Assembly: GCA_003248075.1 (NCBI GenBank)
Contig: QJYK01000180.1
Location: 1-57,853, forward strand
DNA length: 57,853 nucleotides
Origin: Gemmatimonadota bacterium
Lineage (GTDB): Bacteria > Gemmatimonadota > Gemmatimonadetes > Longimicrobiales > Gaopeijiaceae
Direction: 5' to 3'
Shown one piece after another: positions 8,020-17,057 of the stretch. Numbering within the stretch: the first letter of the stretch is position 1; each line of letters begins with the position of its first letter. A program made the position numbers and the translations under genes. The notes beneath the pieces are model-generated. The model searched no databases. It saw only the letters and a program-made list of their open reading frames with translations, and was not told the origin of the DNA.

Positions 8020-10320
8020 TCAGAAGGCCAGGAGCCTCGTGGCCTTCAACGTGAGGAAGCGCTCCAGAACCCCGTCGCCGCTCGCGCTTCGCCGCTCGGT
8101 GAAGAGGAGGAAGAGGTCACTGAGCGGCGCGTGCACCAGCTGGGCGCGCAGATTGGTGACGATCTCGTCCACGTCGGCGTTGTACTGCACGTAGGCGCCG
8201 AAGTACAGGCGGGTCGACCACGCGTACTTGACGCGCGCCGAGTAGAGGTCCGCATTGAACTCGCTTCCCTGGACCGAGAGGCCGTTGTGCGACGCCGCGC
8301 CCTCCACGGTCAGGCGCGCGCCGGGCTGCCAACGCAGGCTCCCGGAAACCGAGCGCCGAGTGCCGCCGTAGAAGCCGCCGGACGTCACCGACACCATGGT
8401 CGACAGCGCCCGTCCCTGGCTCGACGCGTACCGCGCCGAGCCCTCGCTCCACCGGTAATCCCCCACCGGAATGCTGGTCCCCGGCCTGACGTTGAAGGGG
8501 GCATCCAAGCGCTCGAAGCGCTCGCTCCAGCCCAGCGTCAGCGAGGAGCGGTCCCAGAAGCTGAACCCGAGGTGCCCCTCTCCGGTCCAGGTCTGCACCC
8601 GCCCGTCCAGACCGGCGATGCGGGTCGCCTCGACGTAGGGATTCACCTCGAGGATCCGGGTGGAGGCGGGCCGTGGATGGACGCCCACCGTGGCATACGC
8701 CTCCTGGATTCCCTTCCGCCGCACGAAGCCGATGCCCGGGTCGAAATCCTCGCCGATGCGGCGGTACGCCGTGGACAGGTCCCAGAAGCGGTCGCGCCAC
8801 CCCACGGCGAGGCGCGCGGCTCCGTCCGACACGTCCCCCTCCCGCGAGCCCGCGAGGTAGCTGTTCACGAACATGGCGCCGAAGAGCCTCAGGTTGGCGT
8901 CGGCGCCGTAGGTGCGGTTCGTGAGCGCGGAGCCGACCCCAGCCCCGGTGCGCCGGTTGGTGAACATGACGCCGAGGTCCGAGTCGTTCCCGACGCCGGT
9001 GCGCAGGCGTACCACGGCGAAGTTCTCGGCCGGGTCTCCCTCGAAGGCTTCGCTCTCCACGTCCAGAAGCCCCAGCTCCAGCGCCCCGATCCTGCCCGTC
9101 ATGCGGGCGCCACCCAGCAGGGGCACCGGCCGACCGCCCTTGAGGCCGATCTGCCGGGAGTGGAAGAGCGTGAAGTCGCTCAGCGAGGATCCGTTGCGGG
9201 GCGACCCCGGTCCCCCGTCGACGTCCCCGAAGGTGAAGGTCCCCGAGTTCTCGAGGAAGAACTCGCGCTGCTCCGGGAAGAACAGGGGGAAGCGCGTGAG
9301 GTTCACCTGCTCCCGGTCCACCTCGACCTGCGAGAAGTCGGTCCGATACGAGACATCCATGGTCATGCTGGGGGTGATCCCCCACTTCAGGTCCAGGCCC
9401 CCGTCCACGTCGTCGCCCGCGACTCCCTCACCCAGCGCGGCGCCCGAGGCCCGTCCGGCGAGGACGAACGGTTTCAGCGTGATGTTGCGGTTGCCCGGCA
9501 ACCTGCCGATGCCCGACACCGTCCCGGCCAGTGACACCAGGAAGATCCGGTTGCGCCGGTCGAGCGGCGCCCAGTACGACACCTCGTTTCGCCGACGGAT
9601 GCGGCGCATCACGTTGAGCCCCCAGCGCTGGTCGGCGAGCGACGGATCGAAGCGCAGGGTCTTCCACGGGATCGCCATTTCCAGCGTCCATCCGCTGTCG
9701 TCGATCGTGGTCTTCACGTCGACGATGCCATCCCAGCCGTAATCGCGGGTGCGCCCGTTGTCGAAGCCCTGTCCGTCCTTGATGCCCCCCATCGGGTTCA
9801 CGAAGAAGAGGAAGGAGCTGCGGCGGTCGAGGAAGGTGTCCAGGGCGATCCCCAGGGCGTCCATCTCCTCGAAGAGGATCCCGGGCGAATCACGCTCCAG
9901 GCTCTTGATGATGATCCCGTCCGGGCTCCGGTCGTGCATGCGCGCGCCCACGTAGAGCGCGGTCCTGTCGAAGGCGATGCGGACCTCGGTCTCCTCCGAG
10001 GCGGGGGCCCCGGCGTCGGGCTCGGCCTGGACGAAGCGGGTGATGGGCTCGATCTGGCTCCAGGCCGCCTCGTCGAGGCGCCCGTCGATCACGATCCCCG
10101 TCACCCGGGCGAGGTGTAGCTCGGGCCGGGCCTCGGCCTCCAGGTCGCGCCCCACCCCGCCGTTCGCGATCTGTCCGCGGAGGTCGGGTGGCGTCGCGGC
10201 CATGAGCATGCACCCCGTGAGGAGCGCCCATCCGGTGGGGCGAGCCGGGAGCCCGACCCGCGTTGCCGGACGCGCCCACGCTTTCGCCTGCCGCGGCCGC
10301 GGCCGAAATTGGCCGACCAC
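8020..10320 (-). CDS. DUF5916 outer-membrane protein with N-terminal carbohydrate-binding-like domain
   Basis: This protein of about 766 residues has two parts. The N-terminal part (VTGIVIDGRLDEAAWSQ to WTLEMAIPWKTLRF) is a CBM9-like fold. The C-terminal part is a DUF5916 beta-barrel with the typical FSQVEVDREQVNLTRF and LFFPEQREFFLENSG motifs and a terminal Phe, as in outer-membrane proteins. The start is uncertain: the GTG at 10320 follows GGGGAGA, while ATGs at 10344 and 10353 would overlap the divergent gene. The signal peptide is short (WALLTGCMLMAATPP). A paralogue lies at 47156. The family's transported or bound ligand is unknown. Confidence 0.85.
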   Translation of the reverse strand: MVGQFRPRPRQAKAWARPATRVGLPARPTGWALLTGCMLMAATPPDLRGQIANGGVGRDLEAEARPELHLARVTGIVIDGRLDEAAWSQIEPITRFVQAEPDAGAPASEETEVRIAFDRTALYVGARMHDRSPDGIIIKSLERDSPGILFEEMDALGIALDTFLDRRSSFLFFVNPMGGIKDGQGFDNGRTRDYGWDGIVDVKTTIDDSGWTLEMAIPWKTLRFDPSLADQRWGLNVMRRIRRRNEVSYWAPLDRRNRIFLVSLAGTVSGIGRLPGNRNITLKPFVLAGRASGAALGEGVAGDDVDGGLDLKWGITPSMTMDVSYRTDFSQVEVDREQVNLTRFPLFFPEQREFFLENSGTFTFGDVDGGPGSPRNGSSLSDFTLFHSRQIGLKGGRPVPLLGGARMTGRIGALELGLLDVESEAFEGDPAENFAVVRLRTGVGNDSDLGVMFTNRRTGAGVGSALTNRTYGADANLRLFGAMFVNSYLAGSREGDVSDGAARLAVGWRDRFWDLSTAYRRIGEDFDPGIGFVRRKGIQEAYATVGVHPRPASTRILEVNPYVEATRIAGLDGRVQTWTGEGHLGFSFWDRSSLTLGWSERFERLDAPFNVRPGTSIPVGDYRWSEGSARYASSQGRALSTMVSVTSGGFYGGTRRSVSGSLRWQPGARLTVEGAASHNGLSVQGSEFNADLYSARVKYAWSTRLYFGAYVQYNADVDEIVTNLRAQLVHAPLSDLFLLFTERRSASGDGVLERFLTLKATRLLAF

Positions 10321-10344
10321 GTGTCTCCCCTGACTGCGCCTCAT

Positions 10345-11553
10345 ATGCTCCATCGAATCGGTTTCGTGACGGTCGCGCTGGCCATGGCCGGGGTCCCCTT
10401 GTCGATGGCACGGCCGCTGCACGCACAGCTTCCACCGGGGTTCGACACCGAGTGGAGCCTTCTTGCTGAACGCTGGCGGGCGGGGTTGCGCGACCAGGGC
10501 GTGGTCGGGGCGAGCCTCGCCTTCGTCGTGGGAGGAAAAGCGGTCCGGCTGGAGACCGAGGGCATGGCCGACCTCGGGCGCACGCTTCCGGTCGATACGG
10601 GCACCATCTACCACTGGGCCTCCATCACCAAGACGTTCACGGCGATCTCCATCCTCCAGCTGCGCGACCGTGGAATGCTGTCGCTCGACGACCCGGTCGT
10701 AGGGTACGTGCCCGAGCTGCGGGAAGTGTACGATCCCTTCGGATCGATCGAGAAGATCACGATCCGGATGCTGCTGTCGCATTCGGCGGGCTTCCGTGGC
10801 GGGACCTGGCCCTGGGGCGGTGACGAGCCGTGGGAGCCGTATGAGCCCACCGAGTGGAGCCAGCTGGTCGCCATGATGCCGTACACGCGGATCCTCTTCG
10901 AGCCCGGCACGAGGTTCAGTTATTCCAACCCCGGGATCATCTTTCTTGGCCGCGTCATCGAACGCGTGACGGGCGATGTCTTCGAGGCCTACGTCGACAA
11001 GAACATCTTCCGTCCCCTCGGGATGCGTGACGCGTACTTCGACTCCACCCCGTGGCACCTCCTGCCCAGGCGCGCGAACCACTATTTCGTTCGCGCCGGC
11101 CGACCCGAGCCGGGCGGCGTCGACTTCAACACGGGGATCACCGTGAGCAACGGGGGACTGAACGCCCCGATCCCCGACATGGTGCGTTACCTGGGCTTTC
11201 TCATGGGGGACCCGCCGGCAGGCACGGATGGGGACGCGATCCTCGCTCGCTCGAGCCTGGAGGAGATGTGGCTGACCGTGGTGCCGATCGGCGACTCGTC
11301 GATCGGAGCCGAGAGCATGGGGCTCGCGTTCTTCCTCTACGATCTCGGCGGTCGGAAGCTGGTGGGTCATACCGGCACCCAGCGTGCGTTCTATTCGTTC
11401 TTCGTCATCGACCCGACCGCGCGCATCGGCACCATCGGGGCGTTCAACACCGTGGGCGTGGACGGGCCGCCGGATACCGACGCCCTCCGAGTCTCGACGC
11501 GTGCCGACGTGGTGGAGCGGGTCTTCCCCCTCTTCGGCGGGGGGCACCGATGA
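10345..11553 (+). CDS. Serine hydrolase, class C beta-lactamase/esterase family, exported
   Basis: This 402-residue protein starts at the ATG at 10345 with a signal peptide (VTVALAMAGVPLSMARPLHA). The serine-hydrolase triad of the beta-lactamase-related family is present: S93-I-T-K96, Y193-S-N195 and H342-T-G344, the last replacing KTG as is usual in the non-lactamase members. A periplasmic D-amino-acid peptidase, esterase or DD-peptidase-like activity is more likely than antibiotic resistance. Its TGA overlaps the ATG of the following M19-like gene by four bases, so the two are probably co-translated and may act on the same peptide substrates. Confidence 0.88.
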   Translation: MLHRIGFVTVALAMAGVPLSMARPLHAQLPPGFDTEWSLLAERWRAGLRDQGVVGASLAFVVGGKAVRLETEGMADLGRTLPVDTGTIYHWASITKTFTAISILQLRDRGMLSLDDPVVGYVPELREVYDPFGSIEKITIRMLLSHSAGFRGGTWPWGGDEPWEPYEPTEWSQLVAMMPYTRILFEPGTRFSYSNPGIIFLGRVIERVTGDVFEAYVDKNIFRPLGMRDAYFDSTPWHLLPRRANHYFVRAGRPEPGGVDFNTGITVSNGGLNAPIPDMVRYLGFLMGDPPAGTDGDAILARSSLEEMWLTVVPIGDSSIGAESMGLAFFLYDLGGRKLVGHTGTQRAFYSFFVIDPTARIGTIGAFNTVGVDGPPDTDALRVSTRADVVERVFPLFGGGHR

Positions 11554-12704
11554 GCATCGCCCGCCGAGACTTCGTCAGGCTCGCCGGCGCCGCCGTCCTC
11601 GCGCCGACGTCCGTGCGGTTCGGTTCGCCCGAGGCCCCTGTGCGGCCGACCCTCCCGCGACGAGGGCGCTGGCCGGGATACGAGCGCGCCGTCGTCGTCG
11701 ACGCCCTCGCCAGCCCCGGGGCCTTCAACGTGCCGGACGCGGTGGAAGGCGGGTTGGGACCGGGCGCGCTGTCGTCCGCGCGTCGGTCGGGAATCACGGC
11801 GGTGAACGTCACGGTCGGGGTCATCGGCGAGATGCCGAACCCGTTCGAGGAGACGGTCAAGGACCTGGCGCGCTGGGAGCGGGAGATCGACCGGCACGCC
11901 GACGTGTTCACGCGCGTCCGTACCGCAGAGGACCTGCGCCGGACGAAGGACGCCGGAAGGGTCGGTCTGATCTACGGGTTCCAGGACACGGTGGCCCTCG
12001 AGGCCGACCTCGAGAGGATGGACGCGTTCCACGCCCTCGGCGTCCGGATCGTGCAGCTCACCTACAACGGCCGCAACCGGGTCGGTGACGGGAGCCTGGA
12101 GCCTGGAAACGCCGGCCTTTCCCGGTTCGGCGCGGCGCTCGTCGAGCGCATGAACCACCTCGGGGTGCTCGTCGACCTGTCGCACTGCGGACAGCGCACC
12201 ACCGCCGAGGGAATCGCCGGGTCGCAGCGTCCGGTCGCGATCACCCACACCGGCTGCCGGGCGGTGTTCGATCACCCCCGGAACAAGCGTGACGAGGAGT
12301 TGCGCGCCTGCGCGGAGCGCGGAGGCGTCGTGGGGATCTACCTGATGCCCTATCTGAACGCCTCGGGCCCGCCCACCGCCGACGACGTCGTGCGGCACCT
12401 CGAGCACGCGCTCGGGACGTGCGGAGAGGACCACGTCGGCATCGGCAGTGACCAGTCGATCCATCCCATCGACGCGTCGCCGGACTACTACCTGAGGGTG
12501 GAGGAGGAGGTCGCGCGCAGGCGGGCCCTGGGAGTGTCCGCCCCGCGGGAGGACACCGCGCCGTTCGTGCCGGAGCTCAACGATGCGCGCCGCATGGAGC
12601 TGCTCGCGGACCGGATGGCGGCGCGTGGGCACCCGGACCGGATCATCGAGAAGGTCCTGGGCGCCAACTTCGAGCGGCTGTTCGGGGACGTGTGGACGGG
12701 CTGA
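11550..12704 (+). CDS. M19-like dipeptidase family protein with Tat-type leader and altered first metal motif
   Basis: This 384-residue protein begins with a twin-arginine-like leader (RRDFVRLAGAAVL), suggesting folded export. The M19 barrel is recognisable from LIYGFQDT, LGVRIVQLTYNGRN, LGVLVDLSHCGQ, THTGCRAV, HPRN and DHVGIGSD. However, the N-terminal metal motif, normally DxHxD, reads VVVDALASPG, so the first His and one Asp are missing, and the EGG glutamate site reads FQDT. It may therefore bind one metal, use different chemistry, or be non-catalytic. It overlaps the serine hydrolase gene upstream (ATGA) and ends three bases before the convergent HprK-like gene. Confidence 0.82.
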   Translation: MSIARRDFVRLAGAAVLAPTSVRFGSPEAPVRPTLPRRGRWPGYERAVVVDALASPGAFNVPDAVEGGLGPGALSSARRSGITAVNVTVGVIGEMPNPFEETVKDLARWEREIDRHADVFTRVRTAEDLRRTKDAGRVGLIYGFQDTVALEADLERMDAFHALGVRIVQLTYNGRNRVGDGSLEPGNAGLSRFGAALVERMNHLGVLVDLSHCGQRTTAEGIAGSQRPVAITHTGCRAVFDHPRNKRDEELRACAERGGVVGIYLMPYLNASGPPTADDVVRHLEHALGTCGEDHVGIGSDQSIHPIDASPDYYLRVEEEVARRRALGVSAPREDTAPFVPELNDARRMELLADRMAARGHPDRIIEKVLGANFERLFGDVWTG

Positions 12705-12707
12705 GCC

Positions 12708-13682
12708 TCACGCACCACGCTCGATCCGATCGAGGAGACCCGCCACCAGGTCGGCCGCCGCGTGGGGGTCACACCCGAGGTGGAGCGTCCAGGCTCCCAC
12801 CTCCGAGAGCCGCTCGGGCACGCCGTCCATCGCGTCCCGGAAGACGTCGAAGCCCGGCTCGTCCGGCTGTCCGACCGCGCGCTCCACGGCGGCAGGAGAG
12901 GCTCGCTCGACGCGAGGGCTCCCCCGCGACGGACGCAGAAGGCAGATGCCGGCCCGCTCGCGGACCGGTGGAAGTCCCGGGACCTGCACAGGGAGCGGGA
13001 CCGCCACCTTGGTGGTGCCGTTTCCGCGCACGACAGGACGTACCTCCGTCATCTCAGGAAAGAAACGGAGGGACTCCTCGGGCAGATGCGTCGGGCCGGG
13101 CATGCCCCAGACCCGGAAAGGCGGGCCCACCTGCACGTACACACAGTCCTCCGCGAGAACGGTCAGGCCTCGAAGCGCGCACGCCAGCGTGAGCGTGCTC
13201 TTCCCCACCCCTGACGGACCGTGGAGGAGAAGGGCTCCCGTGCGACCCGCGACCGCGCCGGCGTGCACGGGGCGGCGGTCGTGGGCGGTGACCAGATAGA
13301 GCGTGAGGGCCGATAGGACGGCGAAACGGAAGTGCGCCCCCCGGGAGACGAGCGTCGGCGTGATCCAGGCGTACGCTTCGCCCGTGGCGAGATCCGCGAA
13401 CGCCAGGCTCCCGGGAGTCGCCACCACGAGTCGATCGGCGCCCGCCTTGCGGTAGCGGACGTCCGCGTTGTCGGCGTCCGAGGGGTCGTCCTCGTGGAAG
13501 GCCAGGCGAACGACCACCCGAGCGTCCGCCAGCGGGCCAACGTGCTCTTCGAGACCGCGCCACGGCCCGAATGCTTCCACGACCTGTTCCAGCAGGGCGG
13601 GCTCGGACGCCTCGAAGCAGGTAGCGACACCCAGCACCGGTAGCTCGATGCGATGTGGGAAGCCCACGTCGCGGTAGAGCAT
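12708..13682 (-). CDS. HPr-kinase-like (HprK-related) P-loop protein, last gene of the EPS operon
   Basis: This 324-residue protein carries a Walker A of the HprK type, GPSGVGKST (residues 155-163), preceded by VHAGAVA and followed by LAEDCVYV where HprK has a DD pair. The N-terminal 130 residues are unlike the HprK N-domain. HprK-related proteins occur in polysaccharide and lasso-peptide clusters, where some phosphorylate a small-molecule or peptide product rather than HPr. No HPr, PTS, PqqD or lasso genes are seen here. It follows the glycosyltransferase gene after four bases. Phosphorylation of the polymer or a precursor is an inference. The ATG at 13682 was chosen over a longer antisense extension. 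Confidence 0.78.
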   Translation of the reverse strand: MLYRDVGFPHRIELPVLGVATCFEASEPALLEQVVEAFGPWRGLEEHVGPLADARVVVRLAFHEDDPSDADNADVRYRKAGADRLVVATPGSLAFADLATGEAYAWITPTLVSRGAHFRFAVLSALTLYLVTAHDRRPVHAGAVAGRTGALLLHGPSGVGKSTLTLACALRGLTVLAEDCVYVQVGPPFRVWGMPGPTHLPEESLRFFPEMTEVRPVVRGNGTTKVAVPLPVQVPGLPPVRERAGICLLRPSRGSPRVERASPAAVERAVGQPDEPGFDVFRDAMDGVPERLSEVGAWTLHLGCDPHAAADLVAGLLDRIERGA

Positions 13683-13686
13683 GTCC

Positions 13687-14802
13687 CTAGGCGTGGCGCC
13701 CACTGCGCATCTCCTTGGCCTGGGCGTACAGATCGATCCAGCGCTCTTGCACGCGGGTGACGTCGTGCTCGCCCAGTCGTGACGCCGCCACCCGTGCGAG
13801 CTGCTCGCGCCGCCCCGGGTGCTCCAGCAGGTCCAACGCGGCCGAAGCCACCGCACCCGGCGTCCAGGTCCGGACGGTCGTCGCGGCGTGCGGCGCCCAC
13901 TCGGTGAGGATCCCCACTTCGGGGCCCAGCGAGGGTACGCCCTGGGTCGCAGCTTCCAGGACGATGCGCGGCCCGGACTCGTAGCGCGAGGTCACGAGCA
14001 GCACATGGGCCGCGGCGAGCCGTTCCCGGACGCCCGTGGGAGGCAGGAGCCCGTGGAAGCGAACCTGGGCCTCGACCCCCACCTCCCGGGCCAGCGCGCG
14101 AACCGCGCCCCCGGAGAAATCCTCGCCGACGACATCCACCCGTACGTCCGCTCCTCGGCTCCGCATGTGTCCCACAACCTTCACCAGGAAGGCCGGGTCC
14201 TTGACGGGTGCGAGCGAGCCCACCCATGCGATCCGCCAGGGAGGGCCGGGCGGCTTCGGCCGCTCCGCCGCGGGCCACAGCCCCGTGTCGATCTCGAGCG
14301 GCACGGTCACCGCTTCGAATCCGCGGGTCCGGGCATCGGCCCGTGCCGGCGCGGAGGGAACCGCCAGGGGTCCTGCGGTCGCGGCGAAGCGAATCCATGC
14401 GCGACCGGGCGCGCGGCGCCAGCCCCCGAAGCCCACCTCCGGCAGGGACGCGAACTCCCCACCCCGAGCTTCGAGCACGGCGGGTACGCCGAGCGCCCTT
14501 CCCGCCACGGCCACGACCACCCCCTGGGGCACGAGCCCGAAGGCGTGGAGCACGTCCAGCGGCCGCTCACGGTGCAGGCGCGCGAGGACGCGGAGGGCGC
14601 CCAGTCTCCGAGGACGAAGCCCGACGTTGTGCACGGTCGCATTCCCGAGAGTCCATCGGGCGGGCGCGGGCTCCTGACGCAGCGCCACGACCTGGACGTC
14701 GTGGGCGCGTGACAGAGCATATACGCGCTCCACGAGGTGCGGGACCACCCGAAGCCCACCCTCCCGCGCCACGCCCCCCGCGGTGACCAGGCCGATTCTC
14801 AT
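13687..14802 (-). CDS. GT4-type glycosyltransferase of the EPS operon
   Basis: This 371-residue GT-B glycosyltransferase opens with MRIGLVTAGGVAREGGL and contains the interdomain IAWVGSLAPVKDPAFLVK, VDVVGEDFSGG and the donor-binding ESGPRIVLEAATQGVP, a variant of the EX7E motif. It has no membrane segment and should add a sugar to the lipid-linked repeat unit at the inner face of the membrane. Donor and acceptor cannot be predicted. It lies 60 bases after the preceding glycosyltransferase and four bases before the HprK-like gene. Confidence 0.85.
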   Translation of the reverse strand: MRIGLVTAGGVAREGGLRVVPHLVERVYALSRAHDVQVVALRQEPAPARWTLGNATVHNVGLRPRRLGALRVLARLHRERPLDVLHAFGLVPQGVVVAVAGRALGVPAVLEARGGEFASLPEVGFGGWRRAPGRAWIRFAATAGPLAVPSAPARADARTRGFEAVTVPLEIDTGLWPAAERPKPPGPPWRIAWVGSLAPVKDPAFLVKVVGHMRSRGADVRVDVVGEDFSGGAVRALAREVGVEAQVRFHGLLPPTGVRERLAAAHVLLVTSRYESGPRIVLEAATQGVPSLGPEVGILTEWAPHAATTVRTWTPGAVASAALDLLEHPGRREQLARVAASRLGEHDVTRVQERWIDLYAQAKEMRSGRHA

Positions 14803-14862
14803 GGCCGCCTCACCTGCCGGAGCTCGGGTCCCGCCGGCTTCGGGCCCTCGGTCCGAGGACCC

Positions 14863-15978
14863 TCATGCGCGATGAGCGGGCCGGGAAGCCCCGGACATGA
14901 CCCGGTCGACCTCCCTCCTCATCCCCTCCAGGAACCGATCCCGTCCGAACGGTCGAGCCGATGCCACCAACCGCGCCGGTTCGAACGTGCGCGCCTCGAA
15001 GCGCAGCAGCGCCTCGACGAGCGCGTCCACCGTGGGCTCCACGAAGAACTCTCCGGTTTCCTCCGTGACCGAATCCCTGACCCCGCCGGTTCCCAGCGCA
15101 ACGACGGGCGTCCCGGACGCCAGCGCCTCCACCACCGAGATGCCGAAGTCCTCGACGCCCGGAAGCACCAGGGCGCGCGCGCGTCTGAGAACGTCTGCGA
15201 CTTCCTCGTCGGTCAGGCGGCCCGAAAGCGTGACCCGGTCCCCCGCCTCGATGCGCACCGTGCCGCTCGCTCCCGCCCCCACCCCCTCACCCACGACCAG
15301 GAGCGACCTGCCGAGGCGGCGCGCGGCCTCCACGGCGAGGTCGACCCGCTTGTACGGGGCCTGAGCCCCGAGGACCAGGTAGAAGTCCTCCTTCGGTCCC
15401 GGCGCGAAGCGCGCCAGGTCCACGGGAGGGTGGACGACCGATGCATCTCGACCGTACAGGAGTCGGATCCGGTCCCCGACGAACGTCGAGTTCGCGACGA
15501 ACGCATCCACCGACCGCGAGCTGCGCACGTCCCAGGCGCGGAGGGCGGGCGCGACGAGCTGCATGGCGGCGCGCACCGGGATCGACGCGCGACCGGGCCC
15601 GAAGTACGCGTCGTACTGGTCCCACACGTAGCGCATGGGCGTGTGGCAGTAGCAGAGGTGCCGGGCACCCGGCGGGATGCGGACCCCCTTTGCCACACAG
15701 TGGCTCGACGACAACACCAGATCGACATTCGGGAGCTCCATCGATCCCACGGCCAGGGGGAAGGAAGGGAGCAGGTATCGGTAGCGCGACGCCGCTCCCG
15801 GAACGGACTGGAGAAACGAGGTCCGGATTTCTCGAGACTCGATCACGTCGGAGACCGATCCCGGGACGTAGATGAGCGTGTGGAGCGACGCCTCGGGGAA
15901 GAGCTCGAACAGGGCCTCGAGAACGCGTTCCCCGCCGCGCATCCCCGTAATCCAGTCGTGGACGACCGCGACCTTCAT
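14863..15978 (-). CDS. GT4-type glycosyltransferase (WbaZ-like) of the EPS operon
   Basis: This 371-residue protein starts with MKVAVVHDWITGMRGGERV and carries CYCHTPMRYVWDQYDAYFG, a stretch characteristic of WbaZ/mannosyltransferase-like GT4 enzymes, then LVLGAQAPYKRVDLAVEA and the EX7E motif EDFGISVVEALASGTPVV. It is a cytoplasmic repeat-unit glycosyltransferase; a mannosyl or related transfer is suggested only by similarity. The ATG overlaps the stop of the upstream glycosyltransferase by four bases. Confidence 0.87.
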   Translation of the reverse strand: MKVAVVHDWITGMRGGERVLEALFELFPEASLHTLIYVPGSVSDVIESREIRTSFLQSVPGAASRYRYLLPSFPLAVGSMELPNVDLVLSSSHCVAKGVRIPPGARHLCYCHTPMRYVWDQYDAYFGPGRASIPVRAAMQLVAPALRAWDVRSSRSVDAFVANSTFVGDRIRLLYGRDASVVHPPVDLARFAPGPKEDFYLVLGAQAPYKRVDLAVEAARRLGRSLLVVGEGVGAGASGTVRIEAGDRVTLSGRLTDEEVADVLRRARALVLPGVEDFGISVVEALASGTPVVALGTGGVRDSVTEETGEFFVEPTVDALVEALLRFEARTFEPARLVASARPFGRDRFLEGMRREVDRVMSGASRPAHRA

Positions 15979-17057
15979 CCACCCTCCGCGACCCGGCGAC
16001 AGAGATCGAGCAGCGCGTCCGCGCTGTCGTCCCATCGGTGGTTGGCAGCCTGCTTGCGCCCGGCATCCACGCGGCGCGCCCGCGCGCTCGAGTCCTCGGT
16101 GAGCAGCGTCCAAAGGGTCCGTCGCCAGGCCGCGGGATCGAGCGGGACGATCTCGGCGGCGTCGGCCAGGACCTCCCGTGCGGGCCCGTAGGGAGCGACG
16201 ACCGCGGGTGTGCCGCACGCCAGGGCCTCGAGGGGCGGCCGCCCGAACCCCTCCGAGCGCGAAGGGTGCAGAAGCGCCACGGCCCCTCCGACCAGCGCGC
16301 GGAGCGTGTCGTCGGACGGGGCGCCCAGGTCGCGCACGCCCGGCGTCGACGCGCCGAGGCGCCGCCGATCCAACGCCCGTCCCCGACTACGGCCGACCAC
16401 GACCAACGTAGGACGGTCACCGTCCTCCCAGTCCTCCCAGAGCCGCTCGAGGAAGTCGAGTCCCTTGCGGGGATCGCCACGGACGAGAGCGAGGAAGTAG
16501 GGGCCCGCGAGGCCATGCTCCCGGCGGGCGGCGACGACGGCCTCCGGCTGGACCGGGCCCTCCAGGGGAGCGGCCCCCTGGGACACCACCACGATCTCCT
16601 CCTGGGAGCGTCCGATCCGTCGAGCCAGAGTCGCCGCCGACCAACGCGATACGGTGGCCACCCCGGCGGCGCGCCGCGCGGGTCCGAGATGCCCGACGCG
16701 CACCCAGAGCCGGTATGCGACGCGGAAGTCGCGTGGCTCCGTCAGCGGAGCCAGGTCGTGGAGCACGACGACATGCGGTCCGCCCCACCAGGGTGCGGCG
16801 TTGGCGGGATGGAGCACCACGTCGGCTCCCGCTCGGCGAGCGGCCAGGGGCAGCTCGAGCTGCTCCCACGCCACGCCCGGGAGCCGACCCTGGATCCGCC
16901 GTGCGGAGGGTACCTCATCCGCGGCGAACACGGCGTCGGATGGCGTGAGGAGGACCACCTCGGTCCGGTCGGCAAGGCGCCGTGTGACCTCGCGGGCGAA
17001 GCGTTGCACCCCGGTGGGCGGCGCCCCGAGAAAGCGGCCGTTCACGCAGACCCTCAT
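15975..17057 (-). CDS. GT4-type glycosyltransferase of the EPS operon
   Basis: This 360-residue GT-B enzyme begins MRVCVNGRFLGAPPTGVQRF, has VVVLHDLAPLTEPRDF in the N-domain and the donor-site motif SRSEGFGRPPLEALACGTP (EX7E). It resembles GT4 enzymes that extend O-antigen-like repeat units. The long open frame upstream overlaps the ligase gene, so the ATG at 17057 was chosen, which overlaps the ligase stop by four bases. Its own stop overlaps the next glycosyltransferase start in the same way. Confidence 0.86.
   Translation of the reverse strand: MRVCVNGRFLGAPPTGVQRFAREVTRRLADRTEVVLLTPSDAVFAADEVPSARRIQGRLPGVAWEQLELPLAARRAGADVVLHPANAAPWWGGPHVVVLHDLAPLTEPRDFRVAYRLWVRVGHLGPARRAAGVATVSRWSAATLARRIGRSQEEIVVVSQGAAPLEGPVQPEAVVAARREHGLAGPYFLALVRGDPRKGLDFLERLWEDWEDGDRPTLVVVGRSRGRALDRRRLGASTPGVRDLGAPSDDTLRALVGGAVALLHPSRSEGFGRPPLEALACGTPAVVAPYGPAREVLADAAEIVPLDPAAWRRTLWTLLTEDSSARARRVDAGRKQAANHRWDDSADALLDLCRRVAEGG

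Noticed and set aside
10345-11547. Minus-strand extension of the DUF5916 frame up to 11547
   Set aside because: It is antisense to the beta-lactamase-like gene; the real protein begins near 10320.
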